A stretch of 64,000 bases of DNA from Phytohabitans kaempferiae (GCF_042433955.1 NZ_JBHLUH010000061.1:235233-299232); one strand, 5' to 3'; shown: positions 41,717 through 49,537, numbered from the stretch's first letter. The notes: generated by a model from the sequence alone, not told the origin. Numbers and translations are program-made.

Positions 41717-43020
41717 GAGCGCCACAGCAAAGCCGCGCCCTCGCCGTCTGCGCGGACGTCGGCTCCACCTACACCAAGGTCGCCGTCGTCGACGTCGACG
41801 ACGGCACGCTGGTCGCCACCGCAGGCCATCCCACCACCGCCGGCACCGACGTGATGGCCGGGCTGGGCGCCGCCGTCACGGCCGCCACCGCCGGGCTCGG
41901 GCCGGTCTCCCCTTCCTGGTACGTCTGCTCGTCCGCCGGCGGTGGACTGCGCCTCGCCGTGGTCGGCTACGAGCGGCTGGTCACCGCCGAGGCCGGGCAC
42001 CGGGTCGGGCTCTCCGCCGGGGCGCGGGTCGTGCACGTGGCGGCCGGGCCGCTCTCCGCCGCCGGGGTACGGGAGCTGCGCGCCGCCCGCCCCGACGTGG
42101 TCCTGCTCGTCGGGGGTACCGACGGCGGCGACCGCGAGGTGCTGGAACACAACGCGCGCCGGCTGGCCCGCTGGCGTACGCCGGTGGTGGTGGCCGGCAA
42201 CGCGGACGCCCGCGACGAGGTCGCCGCCGTCCTGAGTGGAGCCACCATTGTGGACAACGTGCTGCCCCGGATCGGCGTGCTCGCCCCGGGGCCGGCGCGG
42301 GCGGCGATCCGGGAGGTGTTCCTGCGGCACGTGATCGGCGGGAAGTTCGGGCGGCGGTTCGCGCGGCTGGTGCGGGCGGCCACGCCGGACGCGGTGCTGG
42401 CCGGCGTCGAGCTGCTCGCCGACCACACCGGGCGCGGGCTGCTCGTGGTCGACGTGGGCGGGGCGACCACCGACGTGTACTCGGCGCTGCCGCCCGGCGC
42501 GGAGCGCGGCACCGACGCGGCCGGGACGCTCGCCCGGGCCCGCACCGTCGAGGGCGACCTGGGCGTGCGGTGGAGCGCGCCCGGCGTGGTGGCGGCCGCC
42601 GCGGTCGAGAAGCTGCCACACGACGCCGCGTTGCCCGACGCGGCCCGGCGCCGGGCCGCCGATCCCGCCATGCTGAGTGGTGACTCAGCCACCGGGGAGG
42701 ACGTCGCGCTCGCCACGCTCGCCGCGACGGTGGCGGTGCGGCGGCACGCGCGCGGGGAGGCGGGCGGATTCGGCCGGCGGGACCTGACGGACGTGTCCCT
42801 CGTGGTCGGCTCCGGCGGTGTCCTTCGCCATGCGCCGGCCGGGGACGCGCAGCGCGTACTCGATGCGGTGCGGTCGGACCACGGCGGCGGCTGGCCGGTC
42901 CCGCGGGCGGCGACCACTGTGGTCGATCGGGAGTATGTGCTGGCCGCGGGCGGCCTGCTGGCCGCCGACCATCCGGCCGCGGCGCTCGCGTTGCTGCGGC
43001 ACCACCTGTGTGTCGGGTGA
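41713..43020 (+). CDS. MutL/GlmL-family actin-like ATPase, probable aminomutase reactivase
   Basis: The 435-residue protein has ASKHA phosphate loops: CADVGSTYTKVAVVDVDDG at the N-terminus and VVDVGGATTDVYSALPPG in the middle, plus VLLVGGTDGGDREVLEHNARRL. This is the glutamate-mutase-L family, encoded beside B12-dependent aminomutases and thought to reactivate enzyme with damaged cobalamin. GTG at 41713 overlaps the kal stop codon (GTGA). As the last gene of the kamD-kamE-kal unit it most likely services KamDE. Confidence 0.88.
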   Translation: MRAPQQSRALAVCADVGSTYTKVAVVDVDDGTLVATAGHPTTAGTDVMAGLGAAVTAATAGLGPVSPSWYVCSSAGGGLRLAVVGYERLVTAEAGHRVGLSAGARVVHVAAGPLSAAGVRELRAARPDVVLLVGGTDGGDREVLEHNARRLARWRTPVVVAGNADARDEVAAVLSGATIVDNVLPRIGVLAPGPARAAIREVFLRHVIGGKFGRRFARLVRAATPDAVLAGVELLADHTGRGLLVVDVGGATTDVYSALPPGAERGTDAAGTLARARTVEGDLGVRWSAPGVVAAAAVEKLPHDAALPDAARRRAADPAMLSGDSATGEDVALATLAATVAVRRHARGEAGGFGRRDLTDVSLVVGSGGVLRHAPAGDAQRVLDAVRSDHGGGWPVPRAATTVVDREYVLAAGGLLAADHPAAALALLRHHLCVG

Positions 43021-43057
43021 TTGCAGAAACACGCCGAGCTTCGACACGCCGGAGTGG

Positions 43058-43088
43058 TTGACAGCCGATGGGGGGCGGCACGTACCGT
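43058..43088 (+). promoter_or_regulatory. promoter of the candidate RNA
   Basis: TTGACA (43058-43063) and TACCGT (43083-43088) are 19 bp apart. The expected start falls at about 43093-43096, where the closing helix of the RNA begins. Confidence 0.5.
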
Positions 43089-43092
43089 CTTT

Positions 43093-43377
43093 AGGTCCTA
43101 CAACGGGGAGCGGCTGTTGTTCGCTTCGTCCCTTCGTTCGCTGGCCAAGCAAGCCGACACCAGGTCCAGTGGGCGGGGGTCGGCGGGGCGGCGCGGACCG
43201 GCCGAGGAGCTGAGTCGGTGCAACGGCAGGGGGGTGACCGCGACCAGTAGACAACGGCGACGCGGGGGCAGCCAGCGCTCGTTTCGTCGGTCCGAAGGTC
43301 GTGGAGATCAACTGTCGCACCGGCCCCGGGTAGGGCCTGGGAGCATCGGGGTGTCGCCACGGCGGCGCCCCGATTTT
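43093..43377 (+). ncRNA. candidate structured RNA (or lnt leader) with closing helix and terminator
   Basis: No protein gene fits 43021-43445. AGGTCCTAC at the predicted 5' end (43093-43101) pairs with GTAGGGCCT (43330-43338), all nine positions with one G-U. That encloses about 245 nt, followed after 6 nt by a strong intrinsic terminator. Inside, GCCGAC (43153-43158) pairs with GTCGGC (43179-43184), and GGTCC (43163-43167) could pair with GGACC (43195-43199). A free-standing 6S/Ms1-like RNA is one reading. A terminator-type leader controlling lnt, which starts 69 bp later, is the other. I did not recognise a known riboswitch motif. Confidence 0.5.
43345..43377 (+). terminator. intrinsic terminator before lnt
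   Basis: A 13-bp stem (43345-43357 with 43362-43374, two G-U pairs) has a CACG loop and is followed by TTTT. It is one of the few hairpins in this window with a T-tract. Confidence 0.75.
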
Positions 43378-43445
43378 CCGTCGGCGTCCCCGCCCGGCCC
43401 CGCGGCATCCCCGGTCCGGGCGCCCGTAGCGGTACCCTTCGGCAG

Positions 43446-45059
43446 GTGACCATGGTGGAGCCCGTCGAGACCCCGGCCCCCGAGGGCGGCGCGCCCGAAT
43501 CGCAGCAGCGGGACGCCCCGCGACCCCTTCCGCTGGCCGCCGGCGCGGTCATGGCGGTCGCGGCCGGGGTGGCGCTGCTGCTGGCCCTCCCGCCGTACGG
43601 GGTCTGGTGGCTGGCCCCGGTCGGGGTGGCGCTGCTGGCCGCCGCGGCGCACCGGCGGCGGCTGCGGGCCGGTTTCGGGCTGGGCATGCTGGCCGGGCTG
43701 GCGCTGATGGTGCCGATGCTCAGCTGGATCAACGTGCACGTCAGTGTGGCGCCGTGGCTGATCCTCGGGGTGTTCGAGGCGGCGTTCATCGCGCTGATGG
43801 GCGCGGCGACCGCGTATGTCAGCCCGCTCGTCGACCGGTTCCGCTGGGCCTGGCCGCTGGCCACCGCGCTGCTGTGGATCGCGCAGGAGGCGCTGCGCTC
43901 CCGCGCGCCGTACGGGGGCTTCCCGTGGGGGCGGCTCGCGTTCAGCCAGGACGACTCCCCACTGCTGCGGCTGGCGGCGGTCGGTGGCGCGCCGCTGGTC
44001 ACGTTCGCGGTGGCGCTCGCCGGCGGGCTGCTGGTCACCGCCGCGTGGCGCCCGTGGAACCTGTGGTCGGCCCGCCTCGCCCGCGGCCGTCTGGTCCTCT
44101 CCGCGGCCGGGCTGGCGCTCGGCGCGGTCGCGGTCGCCGCCGCCGGGCTGCTCGTACCGACCGCGAAGCCGGCCGGCCCGCCGGTCACCGTCGCGATCGT
44201 GCAGGGCAACGTGCCCCGCCTGGGCCTGGACTTCAACGCCCAGCGCCGCGCGGTGCTGGAAAACCACGTCACCGCCACGCTCGCGCTCGCCGGGCGGGTC
44301 GCCGCCGGGCAGGAGCAGCGTCCCGACCTGGTGGTGTGGCCGGAAAACGCCAGCGACGTCGACCCGCTGCGCGACGCCACCGCCGCCGCCCGCATCTCCA
44401 CCGCCACCGACACCATCGGCGTGCCCATCCTCGTCGGCGGCATGTTGCGCGGCCCCGAGCAGGGCCAGCTCCGCAACGTCGGCATCCTGTGGCTGCCCGG
44501 CACCGGCCCCGACCTCGACCAGACGTACGTCAAGCGGCATCCGGTGCCGTTCGCCGAGTACATGCCGCTGCGCCGCATCGCCCGCATGGTCTCCAAGGAC
44601 GTCGACCGGGTCGCCACCATGGTCCCCGGGCAGCGGCCCGGCGTCGTGCGCACCGGCCCGGTGGTGGTCGGCGACGTGATCTGCTTCGAGGTCGCGTACG
44701 ACGGGCTGGTCCGCGACACCGTCACCAACGGCGCCGGCATCCTCGCCGTGCAGACCAACAACGCGACGTTCAACGCCGCCGAGGCACGCCAGCAGATGGC
44801 GATGGTACGGCTGCGCGCCGTCGAGCACGGCCGCGACGCTCTGATGGCCTCCACCGTCGGCATCTCCGGGTTCGTCACCGCGGACGGGGCGCTGCACCAG
44901 GACACCGGCTTCAACACGCAGGAGGTCGTGGTGCGCCAGCTGCACAGCTCCGACGGCCGTACCCTCGCCACGCGCGCCGGTGTGTGGCCGGAGGTGTTTT
45001 TGGTGGCTTTGGGGCTGGTGCTGATCGCCGGGTCCGTGGTGGTGCGTCGACGCGGCTGA
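43446..45059 (+). CDS. lnt: apolipoprotein N-acyltransferase
   Basis: The 537-residue protein has about six N-terminal transmembrane helices (PLAAGAVMAVAAGVALLLALPPYGVWWLAPVG in part). EALRSRAPYGGFPWGRLAFSQ follows, then a nitrilase-like extracytoplasmic domain with the Glu-Lys-Cys triad in VVWPENASD, TYVKRHPVPFAEYMP and DVICFEVAYD. It transfers an acyl chain from phospholipid to the N-terminal Cys of lipoproteins. GTG at 43446 or ATG at 43452. A structured RNA/terminator precedes it and fxsA follows. Confidence 0.93.
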   Translation: MTMVEPVETPAPEGGAPESQQRDAPRPLPLAAGAVMAVAAGVALLLALPPYGVWWLAPVGVALLAAAAHRRRLRAGFGLGMLAGLALMVPMLSWINVHVSVAPWLILGVFEAAFIALMGAATAYVSPLVDRFRWAWPLATALLWIAQEALRSRAPYGGFPWGRLAFSQDDSPLLRLAAVGGAPLVTFAVALAGGLLVTAAWRPWNLWSARLARGRLVLSAAGLALGAVAVAAAGLLVPTAKPAGPPVTVAIVQGNVPRLGLDFNAQRRAVLENHVTATLALAGRVAAGQEQRPDLVVWPENASDVDPLRDATAAARISTATDTIGVPILVGGMLRGPEQGQLRNVGILWLPGTGPDLDQTYVKRHPVPFAEYMPLRRIARMVSKDVDRVATMVPGQRPGVVRTGPVVVGDVICFEVAYDGLVRDTVTNGAGILAVQTNNATFNAAEARQQMAMVRLRAVEHGRDALMASTVGISGFVTADGALHQDTGFNTQEVVVRQLHSSDGRTLATRAGVWPEVFLVALGLVLIAGSVVVRRRG

Positions 45060-45140
45060 GTCCGGTGTGGACGCCTTGCCGTCCGCCCGGCCGTGCGGCG
45101 GGGTTCCGGGAAGGCGGGGCGCTCGTGGCATCCTTGTGGG

Positions 45141-45608
45141 ATGGGACGGGCAATCGCGCTGGGTCTGCCGCTGCTGGTGGTCGCCGAGATCGCCGTCTTC
45201 GTCCTGGTCGGGAGCTGGATCGGCTACCCGTGGGCGGTGTTGGCGGTCCTGGCGGCCTCGTTCGCCGGCCTGATGCTGCTGCGCCGCGAGGGCATGCGCG
45301 CCTGGCGGGGCTTCATCGCCGCCGCCAACTCCGGCCAGCACCCCGGTGAGCGGGTCATCGACGGCATCGTGGGGCTCGGCGCCGGCGTGCTGCTGACCGT
45401 GCCCGGCTTCGTCACCGCGCTCACCGGCCTGGTGCTGCTGTTCCCGCCGACCCGTTCGGTCGCGCGGCGCGGCGTGCAGCGGTGGACCGAGCGGCGGGTG
45501 TCCTCGGCCGTGGCCGGTGACCTCTTCGGTCCTCGCAAGGTGCGCGTGCGGCGCGGGGCGCCCGACGTCGACGGTGCCATCGAGGGCGAGATCGTCGAGC
45601 CGCGCTGA
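45141..45608 (+). CDS. fxsA: FxsA family membrane protein
   Basis: The 155-residue membrane protein has PLLVVAEIAVFVLVGSWIGYPWAVLAVLAASFAGLMLLRREG (two helices), GERVIDGIVGLGAGVLLTVPGFVTALTGLVLLFPPTRSVARR and a charged tail. This is the FxsA signature; the E. coli protein suppresses F exclusion of phage T7, while its normal role is unknown. ATG start at 45141, 81 bp after lnt, probably co-transcribed. A strong terminator follows. Confidence 0.92.
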   Translation: MGRAIALGLPLLVVAEIAVFVLVGSWIGYPWAVLAVLAASFAGLMLLRREGMRAWRGFIAAANSGQHPGERVIDGIVGLGAGVLLTVPGFVTALTGLVLLFPPTRSVARRGVQRWTERRVSSAVAGDLFGPRKVRVRRGAPDVDGAIEGEIVEPR

Positions 45609-45645
45609 CCGGCTCCGCCGGGCCGGTGTGATCCGCCTCGCTTTC

Positions 45646-45695
45646 GGCGTTCCCGGGCATGCGGCGTTCCCGGGCATGCGAAGTTCCGGGCATGC
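45646..45695. repeat. 17-bp tandem repeat, three units
   Basis: GGCGTTCCCGGGCATGC occurs at 45646 and 45663 exactly, then GAAGTTCCGGGCATGC at 45680. It lies between fxsA and the terminator hairpin. Confidence 0.8.
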
Positions 45696-45696
45696 G

Positions 45697-45727
45697 AAAG
45701 GCCCCCACCTGCGTGGCGGGGGCCTTC
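45697..45727. terminator. bidirectional terminator between fxsA and rbpA
   Basis: AAGGCCCCC (45698-45706) pairs with GGGGGCCTT (45718-45726), with an inner CAC-GTG extension. AAA and CTTCTT flanks give weak T-tracts in both directions. Both convergent genes end beside it. Confidence 0.8.
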
Positions 45728-45749
45728 TTCGTGCGTCGCCGCGAGTGCG

Positions 45750-46094
45750 TCAGGCGGAGCGGCCGCGCCGGGCGCGGACCTCTTCCAGGCGCTCGGCCAG
45801 GATGTCTTCGAGCTCGGCGATCGAACGCCGCTCCAGCAGCATGTCCCAGTGGGTGCGCGGGGGCTTGGCCTTCTTCTGCTCCGGCTCGCTGCCGTCCACC
45901 AGCCGCGCCACGCTGCCGTCGAACTTGCACTCCCAGGTCATCGGAACCTCGGCGTCAACGGCGAACGGCACCTCGAACTGGTGACCCTTGGCGCAGAGGT
46001 ACTCGCGGGTCTGTCGCGGGGCCAGCTCGGTGTTGCGGTCGGACTCGTAGCTGACTGCTCCCAGACGGCTCCCGCGCAGCATGCGCTCGCCCAT
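45750..46094 (-). CDS. rbpA: RNA polymerase-binding protein RbpA
   Basis: The 114-residue protein has the RbpA layout: GERMLRGSRLGAVSYESDRNTELAPRQTREYLC, the Cys/His-containing zinc-ribbon-like core (YLCAKGHQFEVPF...WECKFDG), basic linker and C-terminal sigma-interaction helix THWDMLLERRSIAELEDILAERLEEVR. It stabilises open complexes with group 1/2 sigma factors and is restricted to actinobacteria. ATG at 46094. Its upstream region has a SigR-like promoter, in keeping with known oxidative control of rbpA in Streptomyces. Confidence 0.97.
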   Translation of the reverse strand: MGERMLRGSRLGAVSYESDRNTELAPRQTREYLCAKGHQFEVPFAVDAEVPMTWECKFDGSVARLVDGSEPEQKKAKPPRTHWDMLLERRSIAELEDILAERLEEVRARRGRSA

Positions 46095-46137
46095 GATCGG
46101 CTTTCCCCTCGGTCGTGGTGCTGGTCTTCACTTTTGT

Positions 46138-46165
46138 AACGACAGGGGTCGGTCGGACGATTCCC
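46138..46165 (-). promoter_or_regulatory. SigR-like promoter of rbpA
   Basis: On the minus strand GGGAAT (46165-46160) is followed 19 bp later by GTT (46140-46138), close to the disulfide-stress SigR pattern GGAAT-N18-GTT. Start codon 44 bp downstream. Confidence 0.5.
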
Positions 46166-46306
46166 GACCGGCCCCCAGGTGTTTCGGCTCGGTGAACGCT
46201 ATCGAGGGTAGCGGCTGGATCTTCAAGGTGAGCGACGCCGCCGTGACGCTCGGACAGCTACGACCTGTTCGTCCCTTTTTTTCGTTCTACGGCGCACGTC
46301 CGCGGG

Positions 46307-47410
46307 TCAGCTGGCGGAGGGCGCGGCGGTCGGGCGCAGGTTGGCCAACGCGGTGGCCAGATCCGTCACCTGGGCGCTCAACATCGCCACCTGGGCCTGG
46401 GCCGCGTCCCGGTCGGCGAGCGCGGACGCCAGCCGGATCTCGAACTCCGCCAGCCGCCCCTCGACCGACGCGGCCGCCTCGCGCGCGGCCCGCAGCGCCC
46501 GTGTCAGGTTTTCCCGCTCGGTCTCCGCGTCGGCCAGCCGCGCCCGGGCGTGCTCGGCGGCGGCCTCGGCGGCGGCGCGCTCCCGGCGGGCGCCCTCGGC
46601 CTCGGCCCGGGCCGCGTCCGCCGCCGCGCGGGCGGTGTCCGCGGTGGCCCGGGCGTCACGGGCGTCCGCCACCGCCGACTCGGCCTCGGCCCGGTAGGCC
46701 TCGGCCCGCTCCTGCGCCTGCCCGGCGGCCCGGGCGGCGCGCTCGGCCTCGACCCGGAACGCGTCCCGCTCGCGCCCGGTCTCGGCCAGCTCCCGGCGGT
46801 CGGCGTCCCGCTCGTGGCGCAGCGTCGCCGCCTCGCCGCGGGCCGCGTCACGGTCCCGTTCGGCCTGGAAACGCAGCGCGTCGGCCGCGGTCGCCGACCG
46901 CTGGGCCTCGTCACGGGCCGCGTCGGCGGCCGCCGCCAGCTCACCGGCGGACGCCGCCGCCTGCGCCGCCCGCGCGGCCTCGGCGAGGGCACGCTCCTTC
47001 TCGTGTACGGCGGCGCGCTGCTCCTGCTGCGCCCGGGCCAGCCCCTCGGCGGCCGTGTCCGCGTCGCCGCGCGCCTCGTCCCGCTCGGCCTGGGCGGCGG
47101 CGATCGCGGCGGCCGCCTCCGCGCGCACCTCCGCGACCTGTCGGTCGACCCCGGCCGGGGAGAGCTCGGCGTGCAGCGCCTCGGTCAGCGTCTCCACGGC
47201 CTGGTCGAGCTTGTCCACCACCTCCCAGGCGCGGGAGACCTGCCCGGCCAGGCCGGGCGCGTTGCGGTGGCGCATCCGGACGTTGCGGGAGGCCTTCTGG
47301 CAGGCGCCGTCGTTGTCGCGGCAGTACCGGAACGGCCGGCCGGCGGCGGTCCGCTGAGGGACCGGCTTGCCGCAGTGCGCACAGGGGCGGGTCTCGGCGA
47401 GAGCGTCCAT
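46307..47410 (-). CDS. zinc-ribbon protein with long coiled coil
   Basis: The 367-residue protein has an N-terminal zinc-ribbon-like module (CAHCGKPVPQRTAAGRPFRYC...ACQKASR, residues 10-40). From about 60 to 350 it is an almost unbroken Ala/Glu/Arg-rich coiled coil (heptads such as AEAAAAIAAAQAERDEARGDAD). There is no enzymatic motif. Similar proteins are annotated hypothetical or replication/KfrA-like; this one lacks the KfrA HTH, so no function is assigned. ATG at 47410. A pseudogene lies upstream. Confidence 0.75.
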   Translation of the reverse strand: MDALAETRPCAHCGKPVPQRTAAGRPFRYCRDNDGACQKASRNVRMRHRNAPGLAGQVSRAWEVVDKLDQAVETLTEALHAELSPAGVDRQVAEVRAEAAAAIAAAQAERDEARGDADTAAEGLARAQQEQRAAVHEKERALAEAARAAQAAASAGELAAAADAARDEAQRSATAADALRFQAERDRDAARGEAATLRHERDADRRELAETGRERDAFRVEAERAARAAGQAQERAEAYRAEAESAVADARDARATADTARAAADAARAEAEGARRERAAAEAAAEHARARLADAETERENLTRALRAAREAAASVEGRLAEFEIRLASALADRDAAQAQVAMLSAQVTDLATALANLRPTAAPSAS

Positions 47411-47460
47411 GGTGGCCCGCAGTCTAGTGGCGAAAACGCGGCCAGCAGCGCAGACGCGCC

Positions 47461-47680
47461 TTGTTAGCCGCCACCGACGACACCACCATGTACACCAGTT
47501 GCCAGCCGTGCGGCATGCGCGCCGGCGCGATCGTCCGCGCCGGGCTGGGCCGCGTCGTGTACGCGCTCTCCACCGACCAGCTCGAAGCCCTCAAGCCGGG
47601 CGGCGGCTGGCCCGCGGTGCCGCAGGAGGGGCCCCGCCCTGCACCACGAGGCCCGCGCGGTGGTGGCCGGCTACTACTGA
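47461..47680 (+). pseudogene. remnant of a cytosine/guanine-type nucleoside deaminase
   Basis: TMYTSCQPCGMRAGAIVRAG and LGRVVYALSTDQLEALKPGGGW match the C-terminal half of zinc-dependent deaminases (consensus TLYTSxEPCPMCAGAI...GRVVYA). The second zinc Cys of P-C-x-x-C is Arg here, and the N-terminal half with the H-A-E motif is missing. After VPQEG the match continues in the next frame as ALHHEARAVVAGYY followed by TGA at 47678-47680, so there is also a frameshift. TTG at 47461 is not a credible start. Confidence 0.8.
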
Positions 47681-47841
47681 CCGGCCGGCGGAGGTTTGGT
47701 CTGGTTGGTGCTCGCGCCGTCGCCTCCCCTTCGTAGGCGACGGCGCGAGACCGTTCCCGTCAGACCCGCCCTGAGCGGATCGCGGCGCGAATCCCGTGAG
47801 GACTTCCGCGCGGACTCCCGTGCCCGGACTACTGAATTGCC

Positions 47842-47853
47842 ATTACCGGTAAT
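47842..47853. promoter_or_regulatory. perfect palindrome ATTACCGGTAAT in an AT-rich patch
   Basis: The 12-bp palindrome lies in a stretch (about 47825-47935) with much lower GC than the rest of the window, including CCAGTAATCC and CATAATGACC. It lies between the deaminase remnant and the HNH gene's 3' end. It looks like an operator, but no gene start is nearby. Confidence 0.4.
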
Positions 47854-47948
47854 CCAGTAATCCGAAAACGGACATCTGGGCGGTGCACCATAATGACCGC
47901 TATGAAGCGTGATGAATCAGGATGGTGTATTCGGTGAAACCTCGCCGC

Positions 47949-48449
47949 CTAGCGGGCATCCCAGCGGGTCTTCGACTCGGCCAGGCCCTGCGGGGTCATG
48001 GAGGCGGCGCGTTCGGCGGCCTGGCGTGCCCGCCAGCGCTGCTGGGCCTCGGCGTTGCAGGCCCGGCACTGCCGGCGCAGACGGCCGGTCGCCGGGTCGA
48101 GCTCACGCTCGTGGCCGTTGCGGCAGGTCGGCGCCTGGGCGCGGGAGCGGCAGTTTTCGGCGTGGCTGACCTGGCGCAGGTGGGTCGGCTCGACGCAGTC
48201 CTTGACGCCGCAGGTGTGGTCGACCTCCAAGCCGGGGTCGATGGGGCCGACGAAGACCGCGTAGGCGGCGATGTGCGCCCACGCCCGACCGGCGATCTTC
48301 TGGTAGACGCCCCGCTGCCGGCCGTACCCCTCGACGATCAGGCAGCCGTCGGGACGGCGAGTCGAGCGCTCCAGCAGCAGCGCGCGCAGTGACTCGGGGG
48401 TGTGGCGCCGGGAGAGTCCGTTGACATGCTCGAGCACGGCCTCCAGCAT
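47949..48449 (-). CDS. HNH endonuclease
   Basis: The 166-residue protein has a central HNH/zinc motif LEVDHTCGVKDCVEPTHLRQVSHAENCRS: Asp77-His78, Cys80, Cys85, His90, His96 and Asn99. A second Cys cluster (APTCRNGH...LRRQCRACN) lies near 110-140. This is the small phage/mobile-type HNH nuclease. ATG at 48449, 44 bp downstream of the metallophosphoesterase on the same strand. The upstream neighbourhood has no restriction or phage genes, so it may be a domesticated or selfish nuclease. Confidence 0.87.
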   Translation of the reverse strand: MLEAVLEHVNGLSRRHTPESLRALLLERSTRRPDGCLIVEGYGRQRGVYQKIAGRAWAHIAAYAVFVGPIDPGLEVDHTCGVKDCVEPTHLRQVSHAENCRSRAQAPTCRNGHERELDPATGRLRRQCRACNAEAQQRWRARQAAERAASMTPQGLAESKTRWDAR

Positions 48450-48493
48450 GACCCATCGCCGGTTGATCCGGATGTCGCCGCCACGGGGGCCGG

Positions 48494-48988
48494 CTAGCCC
48501 AGCCGGTGCAACCGGACGTCGCCGAGGGCGCCGGAGGTCACCGTCGCGGTCAGGTACGTCGCGTGTGGCTGGCGCCGGCGGTCGGTCGGCGACCCGGGGT
48601 TGAGCAGCCGCGGCCCGCCCGGCGCGACCGTGTCCCACGGGATGTGCGAGTGGCCGAACACCAGCACGTCCACGTCGGGGAAGCGGGCCGCGCAGCGGCG
48701 CTCCCGCCCTGCGGCCGGGCCGGTCTCGTGTACCACCGCCATCCGCAGCCCGTCCAGCTCGACCCGGGCCACCTCGGGCAGCCGGGCGCGCAGGGCCGGG
48801 CCGTCGTTGTTGCCGTACACGCCGATCAGGCGCGCCGCGCGGGCTTCGAGGGCGTCGAGCGCGGCCTCCGATACCCAGTCGCCGGCATGGACCACGACGT
48901 CGGCCGCGTCGATCGCGGCCCACAGGTCGGCGGGCAGGTCGCGGGCCCGCGCCGGCAGGTGGGTGTCCGAGGTGATGACCAGGCGCAC
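48494..48988 (-). CDS. YfcE/MJ0936-type metallophosphoesterase
   Basis: The 164-residue protein has the complete calcineurin-like motif set: RLVITSDTHLP (D-x-H), VVHAGDWVS (GD), GVYGNNDGP (GNxD) and VLVFGHSHIPW (GHxH). It is a manganese-dependent phosphodiesterase of the YfcE group; the natural substrate is not known. GTG start at 48988, downstream of marR (53 bp), followed by the HNH gene. Confidence 0.92.
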   Translation of the reverse strand: MRLVITSDTHLPARARDLPADLWAAIDAADVVVHAGDWVSEAALDALEARAARLIGVYGNNDGPALRARLPEVARVELDGLRMAVVHETGPAAGRERRCAARFPDVDVLVFGHSHIPWDTVAPGGPRLLNPGSPTDRRRQPHATYLTATVTSGALGDVRLHRLG

Positions 48989-49041
48989 GCCGCCCACGCT
49001 ACGCGTGAGCGCCGCCCCGGCCGCCCGTCGCCGCGCGAGAG

Positions 49042-49503
49042 CTACGCGTGCGCGCGGATGCGCTCCCGGAACGGGCGCTCGCGCAGCGCCGCCGCCACGG
49101 CGGTGAGCAGGTCGGCCAGGGGCATCGGCAGCTCGGCGTCCAGCTCGCGCATGGCCGCGGTGGTCGCCGCCCACTCCGCCTCGATCGTGGGCAGCAGCTC
49201 GCGGGCGCGGTCGGTGAGCGTCACGATCCGCTGCCGGGCGTCGGTGCCGGGGGTGAGCGTGACCAGGCCGGCGCGGGACATCTGGGCCACGGTCTGGCTG
49301 GCCGCCGAGTGGGTCACGCCGACCGCGGCGGCCAGGTCGCGGATCGACATCGGGCCGGCGGCGACCAGCGCTCGTACCGGCGGAGAGAAGCGCGGGCGGT
49401 AGTCGGGCAGGCCGGCGTCGCGGTAGACGGCGGCGACGTCACCGTCGAGCAGCTCCAGGACGTGCCGCAGGAGCGTGCCGACGGCCTCACGGTCGGGGGT
49501 CAC
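49042..49503 (-). CDS. MarR-family transcriptional regulator
   Basis: The 153-residue winged-helix protein has the recognition helix in MSIRDLAAAVGVTHSAASQTVAQMSRAGLV and the wing in DARQRIVTLTDRARELL. GTG start at 49503. It is divergent from the prolyl aminopeptidase gene with only 34 bp between starts, which contain the perfect palindrome TAACAG-TG-CTGTTA. It most likely represses both itself and the peptidase. Confidence 0.92.
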   Translation of the reverse strand: MTPDREAVGTLLRHVLELLDGDVAAVYRDAGLPDYRPRFSPPVRALVAAGPMSIRDLAAAVGVTHSAASQTVAQMSRAGLVTLTPGTDARQRIVTLTDRARELLPTIEAEWAATTAAMRELDAELPMPLADLLTAVAAALRERPFRERIRAHA

Positions 49504-49513
49504 GCGGCCAATG

Positions 49514-49527
49514 TAACAGTGCTGTTA
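49514..49527. promoter_or_regulatory. MarR operator between marR-type gene and prolyl aminopeptidase
   Basis: TAACAG (49514-49519) and CTGTTA (49522-49527) form a perfect inverted repeat with a TG centre. It overlaps TTAGAT (49525-49530), a likely -10 for the peptidase gene, whose GTG lies 8 bp further on (leaderless). Confidence 0.7.
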
Positions 49528-49537
49528 GATTAGGGGA

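Noticed and set aside
43021..43445. Cobalamin riboswitch linked to the B12-dependent kam genes
   Set aside because: No B12-box-like sequence was recognised, and the structured region lies downstream, not upstream, of the kam operon.
47922..48392. Plus-strand frame opposite the HNH endonuclease gene, starting in the AT-rich patch
   Set aside because: The minus-strand HNH gene has clear catalytic residues; the plus-strand frame is its shadow.
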